Positions 12,775 to 22,264 of a DNA stretch of 64,000 bases are shown here, piece after piece (the stretch's first letter is position 1; each line of letters starts with the position of its first letter). Position numbers and translations under genes: made by a program. Source of the stretch: Bombyx mori (lineage: Eukaryota; Arthropoda; Insecta; Lepidoptera; Bombycidae); the NCBI RefSeq assembly GCF_030269925.1, contig NC_085131.1:2928001-2992000 (forward strand). The letters are read 5' to 3'. The notes under the pieces were generated by a model. That model was not told the origin of the DNA and ran no database searches. It saw nothing but the letters and a program-made list of their open reading frames with translations.

Positions 12775-13102
12775 TAGTGATCATCATCTTAGTTGGTCAC
12801 TCTTGGCAGCGCAGTCGTGGTCAAGTGGAATCCTTGTTTATTATAGCCTTGACAGCTGTTCTCCATAATTCAGGAACTGAGGCTTGGCGCATCCAGTCAT
12901 TAAGCGGGATTTTGATCAGGATTTTCACTTTATCAGTCCAGCGCATGGAGCTTCGTCCACGAGGTGTTTTACTGTTGACCCTACTCTGGACAACAAGTTT
13001 CTCGATAGACTCTGCTGGCCGTCGCAATACGTGTCCAAAATATATGTATATCATTAAATTGATTGCTAATTTTATTTTAGTAGTTAAAATTTTACTGATC
13101 AA
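12775..13102 (-). pseudogene. RTE-type LINE C-terminal remnant
   Basis: On the minus strand the frame reads FGHVLRRPAESIEKLVVQSR, then TPRGRSSMRWTDKVK and a W-containing end. This is the C-terminal end of RTE-like reverse transcriptases common in Lepidoptera (FGHV.RR...IE.LVVQG...RGR.P.RW.D). The rest of the polymerase is missing. The left edge has GATGATCACT-like tail sequence (plus strand ATCATCATCTT at 12781). A 146-codon plus-strand frame over the same DNA is its antisense shadow. A small Helitron lies 34 bp to the left. Confidence 0.75.
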
Positions 13103-13218
13103 TATAATGATAGTCTTGTTTGTACTTTGTCTGCCTACTTCCTACCGGCAGCATCGAGAGACGATTCTGGCTTCACCGATTATGTCGGCAAACTCACATG
13201 GCTTAGTGTATGCGTAAA

Positions 13219-13370
13219 TCTTTAAAACTACGCAACGGATTTTGATGCGGATTTTTTCAATAGATAGAGTGATTGGAGAGGAAGGTGTATGTATAATAAC
13301 ATCCATTAAATAGTGGAGAAATCAATAATAAACTACAGTTTCCGAAGCGAAGCGAGGGCGGGTCGCCAGT
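13219..13370 (+). mobile_element. Helitron 3' end fragment
   Basis: ACGCAACGGATTTTGATGCG, an AT-rich middle, then CGAAGCGAAGCGAGGGCGGG-TCGCCAGT resembles Lepidoptera Helitron 3' ends, with CCAGT in place of CTAGT. The 5' end is not identifiable. Confidence 0.5.
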
Positions 13371-13584
13371 GAAACATACTTCTAAATCCGAACGATTACA
13401 TGAATTGAAATTTTAACATAAATATCTGTCTATTGGAACCCATGTGAGATGCGCATGCCGCATTAATTTTTTATTCAACCTTGTAGGTGAATACGGTTAT
13501 ATCAAATTGTACTGTATTCATAATCTCTATTTTTTAGTATCATATTTTCTATGTACATATATTTTAAATGAAAAACATGAAAGC

Positions 13585-13938
13585 TCGTAAGCTCACGAGC
13601 TCACCCACTAGCCCGGCGACGCTGACATGGTCTCTCTAAACCAGGGCTTCCCAAACTTATTTTGTCTACTGCCCACTTTGAGAATAAAATATTTTTTAGC
13701 GCCCCCATTTTTTTTACCTATTAAAAAACCATAACAGCGAGAGCTCAGTCGGTGTCTAAGAGTACTCTTAGATGAAATTACAAATCGCCTTCCAAGCCAC
13801 TAACTACACAACACCTCTAATTTTTTTCTGGGTCTCCTACCGCCCCCCTTTAGGCCTGCAGCGCCCACAGGGGGGCGTTATCGCCCACTTTGAGAAAGGC
13901 TGCTCTAAACCATCAGCCTAGGTAGGAAAAAAAAAGGC
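13585..13938 (+). mobile_element. LINE tail (family E) split by a hAT-like MITE
   Basis: The tail begins with GAGCTCACCCACTAGCCCGG, runs to 13641, is interrupted by a 261-bp element, and resumes at 13903 with the duplicated CTCTAAAC, ATCAGCC, TAGGTAGG and poly-A. Without the insert it aligns to the end of the other family E tails (AGCCTCTCAAGGCTATCAGC and GGTAGGAAAAA). Confidence 0.8.
13642..13902. mobile_element. hAT-like MITE, 261 bp, 8-bp target duplication
   Basis: Perfect 8-bp direct repeats CTCTAAAC (13634-13641 and 13903-13910) flank the element, the length made by hAT transposases. The ends are imperfect inverted repeats: CAGGGCTTCCCAAAC on the left and CAGCCTTTCTCAAAG as the reverse complement of the right, 10 of 15 identical with CAG outermost. 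A 14-bp direct repeat GCCCACTTTGAGAA lies near both ends (13671 and 13883). It has no coding capacity, so it would need a transposase in trans. Confidence 0.82.
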
Positions 13939-14731
13939 TACGAATCAGCGATCGCGATGATGAGGATGATTTGAAATATGTATAATTAAAGCTATAGCGA
14001 AGATCAATTCACCGTTTCAAATTGACACGTCGACATTGACACTGACAAGCGTTTCGCAGTACAATACAATGCATAAACGTAAAACAATACAACAATCAGT
14101 ACAATAAAAGAGCTCGGAACGAATTCATTCATACACGAGTACTTGAAACTTTTTTCTCGGTATTGAAAAAAAAAAGTACCATCCAAATTAACAGACAACT
14201 AAGACAGGTTACAAGTGCTCTTCACAAACATTTATTTGCGGTTGACAAAATAGGAAATAGAAATTTAAGCGCCGCTATTACAATTGAACAAGAATCAGAA
14301 TCGTGTGAGTATTGTACTTTCGAGGTTCTGTTGCGGTTTGGTGAAGTTGAAGAGCCATTGAGACCTTTGATGCAAAGACAAAGGTGTAACAAAGAGGTCT
14401 CAGCGAGTGGTCAGCTCTCGAGTCATATTGTACCAAACCGTTATTATTCAATACGTGACTGAAACCCGTCAAGCTCCAATGGGCCCGCAAATAAGACAGA
14501 GGCTTGTACTGAGAGAGGTCTTTCGGTATTTGACAAGATAATATTGACTTCTCGTGGCACCGTAGCGTAACGAATTCGGTTTTTGTTTCCTAATAAACTG
14601 CATTTAAACTTTATTTAATAATTTTTGTCAATTGCGAATAGGGTGCTTTTATTTTGAATGTGACATGAAAATGATTTTAAACTCTATTGAAGGTAATGTT
14701 ACTATGAATGGTGAGGAATCGGTTTTTTAGA

Positions 14732-14957
14732 TCTATACTAATATATAAATCTACAGTGGTTTTTACGGATGTTCCGTTATAATTACTGAACCGTGCATCC
14801 GATTGACTTGAAACTTGGTGTCCATGTAGAAAATACATGTACTTAATGGATAGGCTATAGGCTATACTTAATGGATAGGCACTATTTATATGAGTGTTAT
14901 GACAATCAATAATAATGTTAATTTTAAATTCCCAGCGAAGCGGGCGAGTACGGCTAG
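14732..14957 (+). mobile_element. Small non-autonomous Helitron, family A
   Basis: It begins TCTATACTAATATATAAATC after an A and ends AGCGAAGCGGGCGAGTACGG-CTAG before a T. It aligns with the inverted copy at 12490-12740 but has an internal duplication of CTTAATGGATAGGC (about 14840-14880) and lacks about 40 bp of the C-rich stretch. Confidence 0.8.
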
Positions 14958-17186
14958 TAATAATAAAATTGACAGATTAGCTTACGGTCCCTTTAATATT
15001 AAGTAGAAACTGGTGCCCGTTTAATTACCACCACACCTTGAATGATTCCTCACCAGTATTAATATCCGAGCATTAATTGCATTAGTAGAACGTCTGTCCT
15101 ACTTACTCTTTGAATTTATGAAGGGAACCCGTTATTACTTCGCTGCATAACAATTTTGTGATAGCTACCAGCGCGGATTTTCAATATTCAGCTATTTAAT
15201 TAAAACGTTCGAAACTGGAGAGCTAAGCAAAAAATCAATTAATTGGTACTACTGTATACTTGCGTTATCCTTGATTATGTTAGCAATTCTATGATCACTC
15301 GTCTGAGTATGCCTTCATCAAGCAAATGCGCATGGCTGCATTGAACCTGCATTGACGACATTCATAGGCGGATATGGCCACGAATCCTATATCTATGGTT
15401 AGAGCAATCCAAAGCAATTTCATCAGCAATAAATATTTAAACTGTCTATATATAACAGGAATAGCTAATAAATTCTTCTCGTGACCGCACCGAGACCAGT
15501 TTATCACGAGTTTCGTCGCTAGTAGTGATATCGTGATCATTTCCTTCGGTGGGTCCTCTTTGTTGCCCGTTTTGTCTCCGCTCCCATAGCCTTTGATTTA
15601 TTTTAATGGTTCACTTATTGGCTTAATCAATTTATTAGCCTTCGAAAATCTATTGAAGTATTTTTTTAAAGAATGTACTATCAAAATTGATTTATCATTT
15701 AATTTATCTGTTCTGTTGTATTGGTATGTTGTTTAATGTCTTAATGAAATAACTTTGGGTGTAGCAACAGCCGTTTTTGGTTTTAAATATTGAATTTAGA
15801 GAAGATTTTTGGGCGATTTGTTGCATGTATTTTCATTTTCTATTTTCGGAGATTTGTCTCTTCTACCATTTCATCTTTGTCAGACACACCAATCCTTTTT
15901 TTAGGTACCTACCACTTTCTAAGTCTGTCACATTCTGCTCTACAAAGCGTTTCGACTTAAATCATGTTGTATCACGCAATTGAAACTTCATTTTTATGCT
16001 TTAACATGGGTAACGTCACTTCTGATGTTTTGTCTATGGACTGGTATAAGTTAGCATCAGGAGTGTCACCATTTCGTGTGCCCATTTTAGTTATTTAAAA
16101 CTGAAGCTTTTATTATGACTTTTTATTTAAAGCTTCCAATTTAATATCAGCCTGAAGCCGTTTTAAAATATTCAAACATCTGCGGAAGATAGTTAAAGAA
16201 TAATGGTGTTGCTTCGGCAAATCACAGGCGTTTTAAAAACCCACATTGAATATTCATAAATGAATTATTTAACCGTCTCGCAAAAAAGCATTGCCTTCCC
16301 ATTCGACAACAAGATTCGAACGCAAATTAAAAGGATTACGCTTGTCTATCACAAAGCGCCATACTTAGCTCGAAATCTTTTTTTAAACGATCGTAGGTCA
16401 GTGAGAAACAAGATTTCTTTTTCTTTCTTTTTTATTTCATCCACTAATTCAAAGGGGTTTCGCAAACCGATTTACCGTGAAAGCGAATTTAGCCCTCAAA
16501 CAGAATGAAAGGGCACGGCCGATCGTAAAAAACAGTCCGGTACCTGGAACCGATACGAAACTATTCCCCGACCCGATTAAGACTCTATAAAGGTACGAAC
16601 GTTTGAATAATGTGTAAAGTGATTTTGTACAACAGGATTAATCTCGATTTCGGTTTTTTTTTTTTAATATTATCCAGATGAATTAGCGTTTTTTTTGCTG
16701 CACAAGCTGCTTACTTTTACGAGTGAATAGCTAATGACTGAACCCACAAAAAATGTGGTTATCTCAATTGTGTTACTTTCCGCGTAATCAATCCTTAAAG
16801 AATGTTGTGTTTTTATTGCCTCCGTAATTCCAAGGACACGTCAATGTTTTCCAACCGCTGCGACCTCTTATGAACCTCATTTAAAAAAGTAGGCCCTTAC
16901 GCCTAAGAAACGCGAGAGATTTTGCATTTCATCTTCTGACTTACTTTGTCGTAGGTGAATATTTAAGGTATTAGTTGCCCACACTCAAAGTTCCGCAAAC
17001 GTCAAACTTTTATCTCGTACGAGTATTTCGGCTACTTTTCTTATAAAATACAAAACATTATGTAATATATATTATGATGATTATTGTTTATCCCGACCAT
17101 ACTTATAGGAGCTAGGGAATTTCCTACGGAGAACTAATATAATTACATAATAATTCTTAATTTATTTTTTACATAAAGCAAGCTCA
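14958..17186. other. AT-rich sequence, mostly nothing recognised
   Basis: Apart from the small secreted-peptide-like frame at 15295-15423, no feature can be supported. Confidence 0.45.
15295..15423 (-). CDS. Small secreted-peptide-like ORF (42 aa), hypothetical
   Basis: From the Met at 15423 the frame begins MKLLWIALTIDIGFVAISAY and continues ECRQCRFNAAMRICLMKA. This looks like a cleavable signal sequence (with one Asp in its core) followed by a three-Cys mature part. CRQC recalls the first cysteines of Ly6-type domains, but the chain ends before a domain could form, so it could be a first exon. The frame is also open upstream. There is no clear promoter. This may be chance. Confidence 0.25.
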   Translation of the reverse strand: MKLLWIALTIDIGFVAISAYECRQCRFNAAMRICLMKAYSDE

Positions 17187-17431
17187 TTTTTTTTTTATTG
17201 CTTAGATGTGTGGACGAGCTCACAGCCCACCTGGTGTTAAGTGGTTACTGGAGCCCATAGACATCCAGAACGTAAATGCGCCACCCACCTTGAGGTATAA
17301 GTTCTAAGGTCTCAAATATAGTTACAACGGCTGGCCCACCCTTCAAACCGAAACGCATTACTGCTTCACGGCAGAAATAAGCAGGGTGGTGGTACCCATC
17401 CGCGCGGACTCACAAGAGGTCCTACCACCAG
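17187..17431 (-). mobile_element. Bm1 SINE, body copy
   Basis: It is a full body from poly-T, ATTGCTTAGATGTGTGGACG to CCTACCACCAG, with few changes. Confidence 0.9.
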
Positions 17432-17659
17432 AAATAAAATATGTTAGTTCATATGTCAGTTCTTGTAAAAGAAACAGAAAATAATGTGTGAATACTTGCT
17501 TATAAGTTCTACACTGAAACTTCTTGTGTACTCGCATCGAATTGCAAAAATTCCAAATTATTTTTTCTCCGTTATCCAAAACGGAGGTAACCTTCTGAAT
17601 TATGCTCGGTAAGAAGCGTAATATTTCTCAAACTGACTCTTGGGATAACCGTGTTTGTT

Positions 17660-17701
17660 TATCCGGGTCTCGGTCTTACGTCCGGGCCTCACACCCGGAT
17701 A
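17660..17701. repeat. Short inverted repeat (hairpin)
   Basis: TATCCGGGT (17660-17668) and ACCCGGATA (17693-17701) are perfect 9-bp inverted repeats around a 24-nt loop that itself contains TCCGGGCC. It is unusually GC-rich for its surroundings. Confidence 0.5.
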
Positions 17702-18093
17702 TCTGTAAGATGCAAGCTAATAAAACATTTAGTATATGGATAGGGAAAATTCGTTAGTAGAGTGGAAAGGGAACTTACCAAACTGCGTTTAGGGAACGAA
17801 TTTGTATTGAAAATTTTAGCACTTTAATTAATCAGGAATTTTAGATAAATGTTTTGTAATTTACTTGTGTTTCAACATCACTATTATGTTATTTTATTAT
17901 CTCAATACGTATCATTAAGCTATTATCACACTGAATTTGTTATATTTGGAAGATATTTAGAGAAAAAATGATAACTTTAAAAGAAAGTTGCTTAGCAGAT
18001 CTTCATAATCCCTTAAAGCCCTTTTGTTCGTATCATGAAAGGGAAGATAGGGAATGCTATAAAGTATCATCATAAAAAACCATTTCTACCACG

Positions 18094-18347
18094 TTTTTTT
18101 TATAGCTTCGATGGGCGGACGAGCTCACAGGCCACCTGGTGTTAAGTGTTACTGGAGGCCATAGACATCTACAACGTAAATGCGCCACCCACCTTGAGAT
18201 ATAAGTTCTAAGGTCTCAGTAAAGTTACAATGGCTGCCCCACCCTTCAAACCGAAACGCATTACTGCTTTACGGCAGAAATAGGCACGGTGGTAGTACCC
18301 GTGCGGACTCACAAGAGGTCCTACCACTAGTAATTACGCAAATTATA
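18094..18347 (-). mobile_element. Bm1 SINE, body copy
   Basis: It has TTTTTTTATAGCTTCGATGGGC, the full body, CCTACCACTAG and about 15 bp of the upstream segment (TAATTACGCAAATTATA) that only longer Bm1 copies retain. Confidence 0.88.
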
Positions 18348-18427
18348 GCGCCTAGGAGACCTATCGATTCAAGGACAGCTGCTTTTCGAATAAATCTCTC
18401 ATGCCCATCCATGTATACGGCTCTATA

Positions 18428-18484
18428 ATAAATAAGCAGAATGGTGGTATCTAACCATGCAAGTCAACAATGACCCCTGCCACT
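18428..18484 (-). repeat. Short degenerate Bm1 fragment
   Basis: AATAAGCAGAATGGTGGTAT, CTAACCATGCAAGTCAACAA and TGACCCCTGCCAC parallel the AAATAGGCAGGGTGGTGGTA to CCTACCACC end of the Bm1 body. Confidence 0.5.
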
Positions 18485-18716
18485 ATTTACACAAAAGTAC
18501 ACAAAGTTTGCGTGCTTCGTTATTATTTTACGACGTGTTTGCTCCTGTTGGGTACGTGCTTACTGAGAGAAATTGTCACCTGTCTTGCTTTCAACTCCAG
18601 CATGGTCACATCACTTTTTACGAGTACACCAGTCAGTTAAACCACGCCACACTCAATTAAACCAAAGATTTTCTCTTGAAAAATAATTGAGACTTAAAAA
18701 GGCCAAATCGAGCAAA

Positions 18717-18935
18717 ATTTTTTTTATCTTACATGGGTGGACGAACTCATTACCCACCTTGTGATTAATAGAGCCCATAGATATCCACAACGTAAATGCT
18801 GCCATTTTAAGATAATCTCAGTTTTACAATGGCTGCCCTAATCCTTGTAGCCGAAACGTATTACTGCTTCACGCCAGAAATGGATAGATTGGTGGTAGGT
18901 ACCTACCTACCTGAGTGGGCTCAAAAGACGCCCCA
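18717..18935 (-). mobile_element. Bm1 SINE, old copy
   Basis: TTTTTTTATCTTACATGGGTGG, AGCCCATAGATATCCACAAC, GCCGAAACGTATTACTGCTT and CACGCCAGAAATGG follow Bm1 order, with a deletion in the middle and a CTAC expansion near 18900. Confidence 0.78.
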
Positions 18936-21300
18936 GTAAAGTATTCCACTTTTCCTATTACTTCTTAATCTGTATCTAATTGCAGGCCATTTCAAATATT
19001 CTCGAGTCTTTTATCCTTATTCGTCTTGATTTAAATAGTTATGTATTGCATGGTAATTTTTTTTTCTGGAATCCTCTATTATGAATCTAAGTTCTATAAT
19101 GGTAAAGCACTCGCGCACGTAATTCGACCCTACGGTATCTCACTGTTTACTAGGGGACAAGATTCAGCCCTTTAGACCTTCCTTGTTGTGAGACATCTGG
19201 AAGATAGATTGCAGAGAAATATAATAATAGGTGGCCTGGTTTTATTTGATCACAACATACCACACGACGGGATCCGGATTCACAATATTCTTCTCAATTA
19301 TAGGCAATATCTTTGTTAAAGGAATTTAGTTGTGTATATATGCCTTATTTAAGTTGATGCAAGTAGACTAAGGTATACTTAAAAATCCCTTTTTGACAAT
19401 ATTTCATTATTTAAGAGATCATTTTTTTAGTGCTCTCGTCTACATTTCTGGGTGATAGTGCTATATCGCCTACAAACATGAAAATAAGACTTAGAACTTC
19501 CACAGGAGCACAAAATTTTTAATATAAAATTCAGTGTTGTACAAATAAACCAAAAATATTGGTAGATTATTTTTTTTTGTATGGAGCAATATTTCCGTTC
19601 GTGAATTCCTTGCAAATTTATGTCGGCGTATGAAAATCATGGCGAATGAGGGTATAACGTCAAAGAATCCCCCTTCCACGAATTCGATACCCACAGGAGT
19701 GGATCGCTAACAAAAGCCATTGCTGATGTTGTTTTGACTAAAATCGTGGAGAGAGCTTCTCTTATTTCACTAAGCCTGTTTATTTTGATACACAATATTT
19801 TTATAGCTATTTTATCCTCGGATGTATTGAACTAGATCGTGTTACATTACGTTCGGAATTCTGCGATTGTCATAGATATGTTCTTATTGTGTAAGTTTTT
19901 AAATTTGTAGTTTAATTCTGTATTAGAATTGGCGAAAATTCTCTGGCACCTTATCGAATTTTTATATTTCCTGTTGCTTATGTTCACACTTTAGGTGTAC
20001 AAGACAGATAAGTTACAAACGAATTAGAGATTGATTGTTCAGCATAATCCAAGATCATCTATGCCCCACTTGGGACAGGGAATGGTAGGCAAAGCTCTTG
20101 AATACATTCCCTGTCGAGTTGTTACTGTCTACTATACTGTAGATGTGTGGATCTATGTTTATTTAATACTCATTCGCGAATTCATTTCTTTCATTGTATT
20201 CATATGTTTTTGTAGTTACGTGTTATTTAACTTCCGTTAACCAATAGTCGTAAATGAATCATTATTTCTAAGAATCTTACATTTAAAAATTATAAGAAAG
20301 GAAATATCTCCGTCTTAGATTATAGACACGCGAGCTTGTTGCGTGATTTATGAATGAAGTGGCGATAGTGTCTGACATGTATGATCGTAAATTTGAGAAT
20401 AATTAATCAGTGTTAGCGTTTGACCAATTGGCTTTTTGTGGGCTAATTTTTAGTTTTCTTTTTGTTCGTGTATGCGTTTCGTATTGATAAAAGAGCATAT
20501 TTTAGTGGAATATTTTGATATGGTTTACACTACAGTACGCACACTAATGCATGAACGAGAATTGTTTGTTTTTATGAATTTAAATTATCTTGGACGAATG
20601 GCTATGATGTTAAAAAAATGTTTTCGTATGCTTAAGTGGCCAATGTTAGTCAAATTTAAGAAAATGAAGTCTAATAAGGCAGCGCGCAGAAAGATAGTTT
20701 AGGAATAAATGAAGAAGAGTCTGCTGTAGCAAGCTTTTTCTGTAAGCCCAATTTGGCAATTTAATACATTATACAATACAACGAAAACAATAGGCAAAAC
20801 TTTCAATAATTCAACTGATATTGTTACCATCAAAATGATGAACCGTTTCTTCTTCGCATACAAAACCTCACGACATATGGTTACGGATATACCTGGACAT
20901 TGTATACTCAAAACAGTCCGGAAGTCATCACATTGTGACGAATTTGGATCAGCATTGAAGACGAGACATAACAACGATCTTTAGAATTGCATTGACAATA
21001 GAAAAACCGATGTCTACAGACATGCGAGGGAGTTATCGATGTACCTACACGTTTGTTGGGGACCGCTATTGCTTATAGGATTTATAATAAAGCGTCACGA
21101 TGTTTTCTTTTTATAATTCTGTCGTTTTGATATTATTATTTTTTGTAACCTTAAACATATTCGGGTAAATTTTTTCTCCCTTTCATGGAAAATGTTTGAG
21201 GATATTTCGGCTTAAGCTTTGAGAGTTTTTATAAGGAAGACGGCGGTTAGGGATTTGGAATTCGCATCTCACTTTGATCGGTTTTATTTTAATATTTACT
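18936..21300. other. AT-rich sequence, nothing recognised
   Basis: Opposed frames of 76 codons (20472-20702, plus) and 91 codons (20699-20974, minus) lack motifs, splice context and codon bias. They are probably chance. Confidence 0.45.
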
Positions 21301-21547
21301 GATCGTAGGACGTCTTGTGAATCCGCACGAGTGGGTACTACCAGCCTGCCTATTTATGCCGTGAAGCAGTAATGTATTTCGGTTTGTAGGGTGGGGCAGT
21401 CGTTGTACTGTAAAAACGGAGACCTTAGGAATCATGTCTCGAGGCGGGCGGCGGCACTTTACATTTTAGATGTCTATGGGCTGCGTTAACTACTTAACAC
21501 CAGGTGGGCCGTGAGCACTCCCACCCGTCTAAGCAATTAAAAAAAAA
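21301..21547 (+). mobile_element. Bm1 SINE, body copy
   Basis: GTAGGACGTCTTGTGAATCC, GTGAAGCAGTAATGTATTTC, ACACCAGGTGGGCCGTGAGC and AAGCAATTAAAAAAAA: a plus-strand copy with moderate divergence. Confidence 0.87.
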
Positions 21548-22264
21548 CATATTACAGAAAATCAAATTTTGAATAAGGTAATTTTTTTACATAAAATTTC
21601 ATATGCAATTTGATTGATTGTTACATTTTATTGCCGTTTCACTTTAATAATAATTAAAAATTCAATAGTTTCGTATTTCCGTCTTTTTTTTTCAAAATCA
21701 TCGCTATATATTTCTCACTTTGTGTTCATACAGAAATAACAGTACTCTTCAAAAAAATTCAATAGCATTTTCTAATCTCGCGATTCCACCACACCTGCTT
21801 CGAGTGGCCACTCGACCTAACTAGTATCTATTTAAGATATAATTTATGAGAGTTCAGTATCTTTATATTATTCAAGTGGCTTTATAAAAGATACGTAATG
21901 GATGCGGTCGTTTAAGGCAGTGTAGATACTTGGGTTTGCATGAGAACTTACATTTTTTAGACCAAGAATCTCTCAAGTTGCCGCTTGTTGGGATATTATT
22001 ATGATGCTATATTATTGAATGCGGTATTTTCAAAGTAAATATTGCATGGAAGTATTTTTTTAAAAAACTTTTTGAATATGTACTTATATTGTTATCAAAT
22101 ACACAACAAAAACCCGGAACTGGAGACAATCCCCAAGTTATATTTATAGAATTTACGAGAACCGTAATTGCTAAAAATTTCGTAAAAAATATTTTTTTTT
22201 TTTTTTTTTTTTTTTTATTGCCCTTGTAGGCAGACGAGCATACGGCCCACCTGATGGTGAGTGG

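Noticed and set aside
12777..13217. 146-codon plus-strand frame
   Set aside because: It is antisense to an RTE-type C-terminal remnant whose motifs are clear on the minus strand.
20699..20974. 91-codon minus-strand hydrophobic frame
   Set aside because: No start context, splice signals or recognised motif; likely composition-driven.
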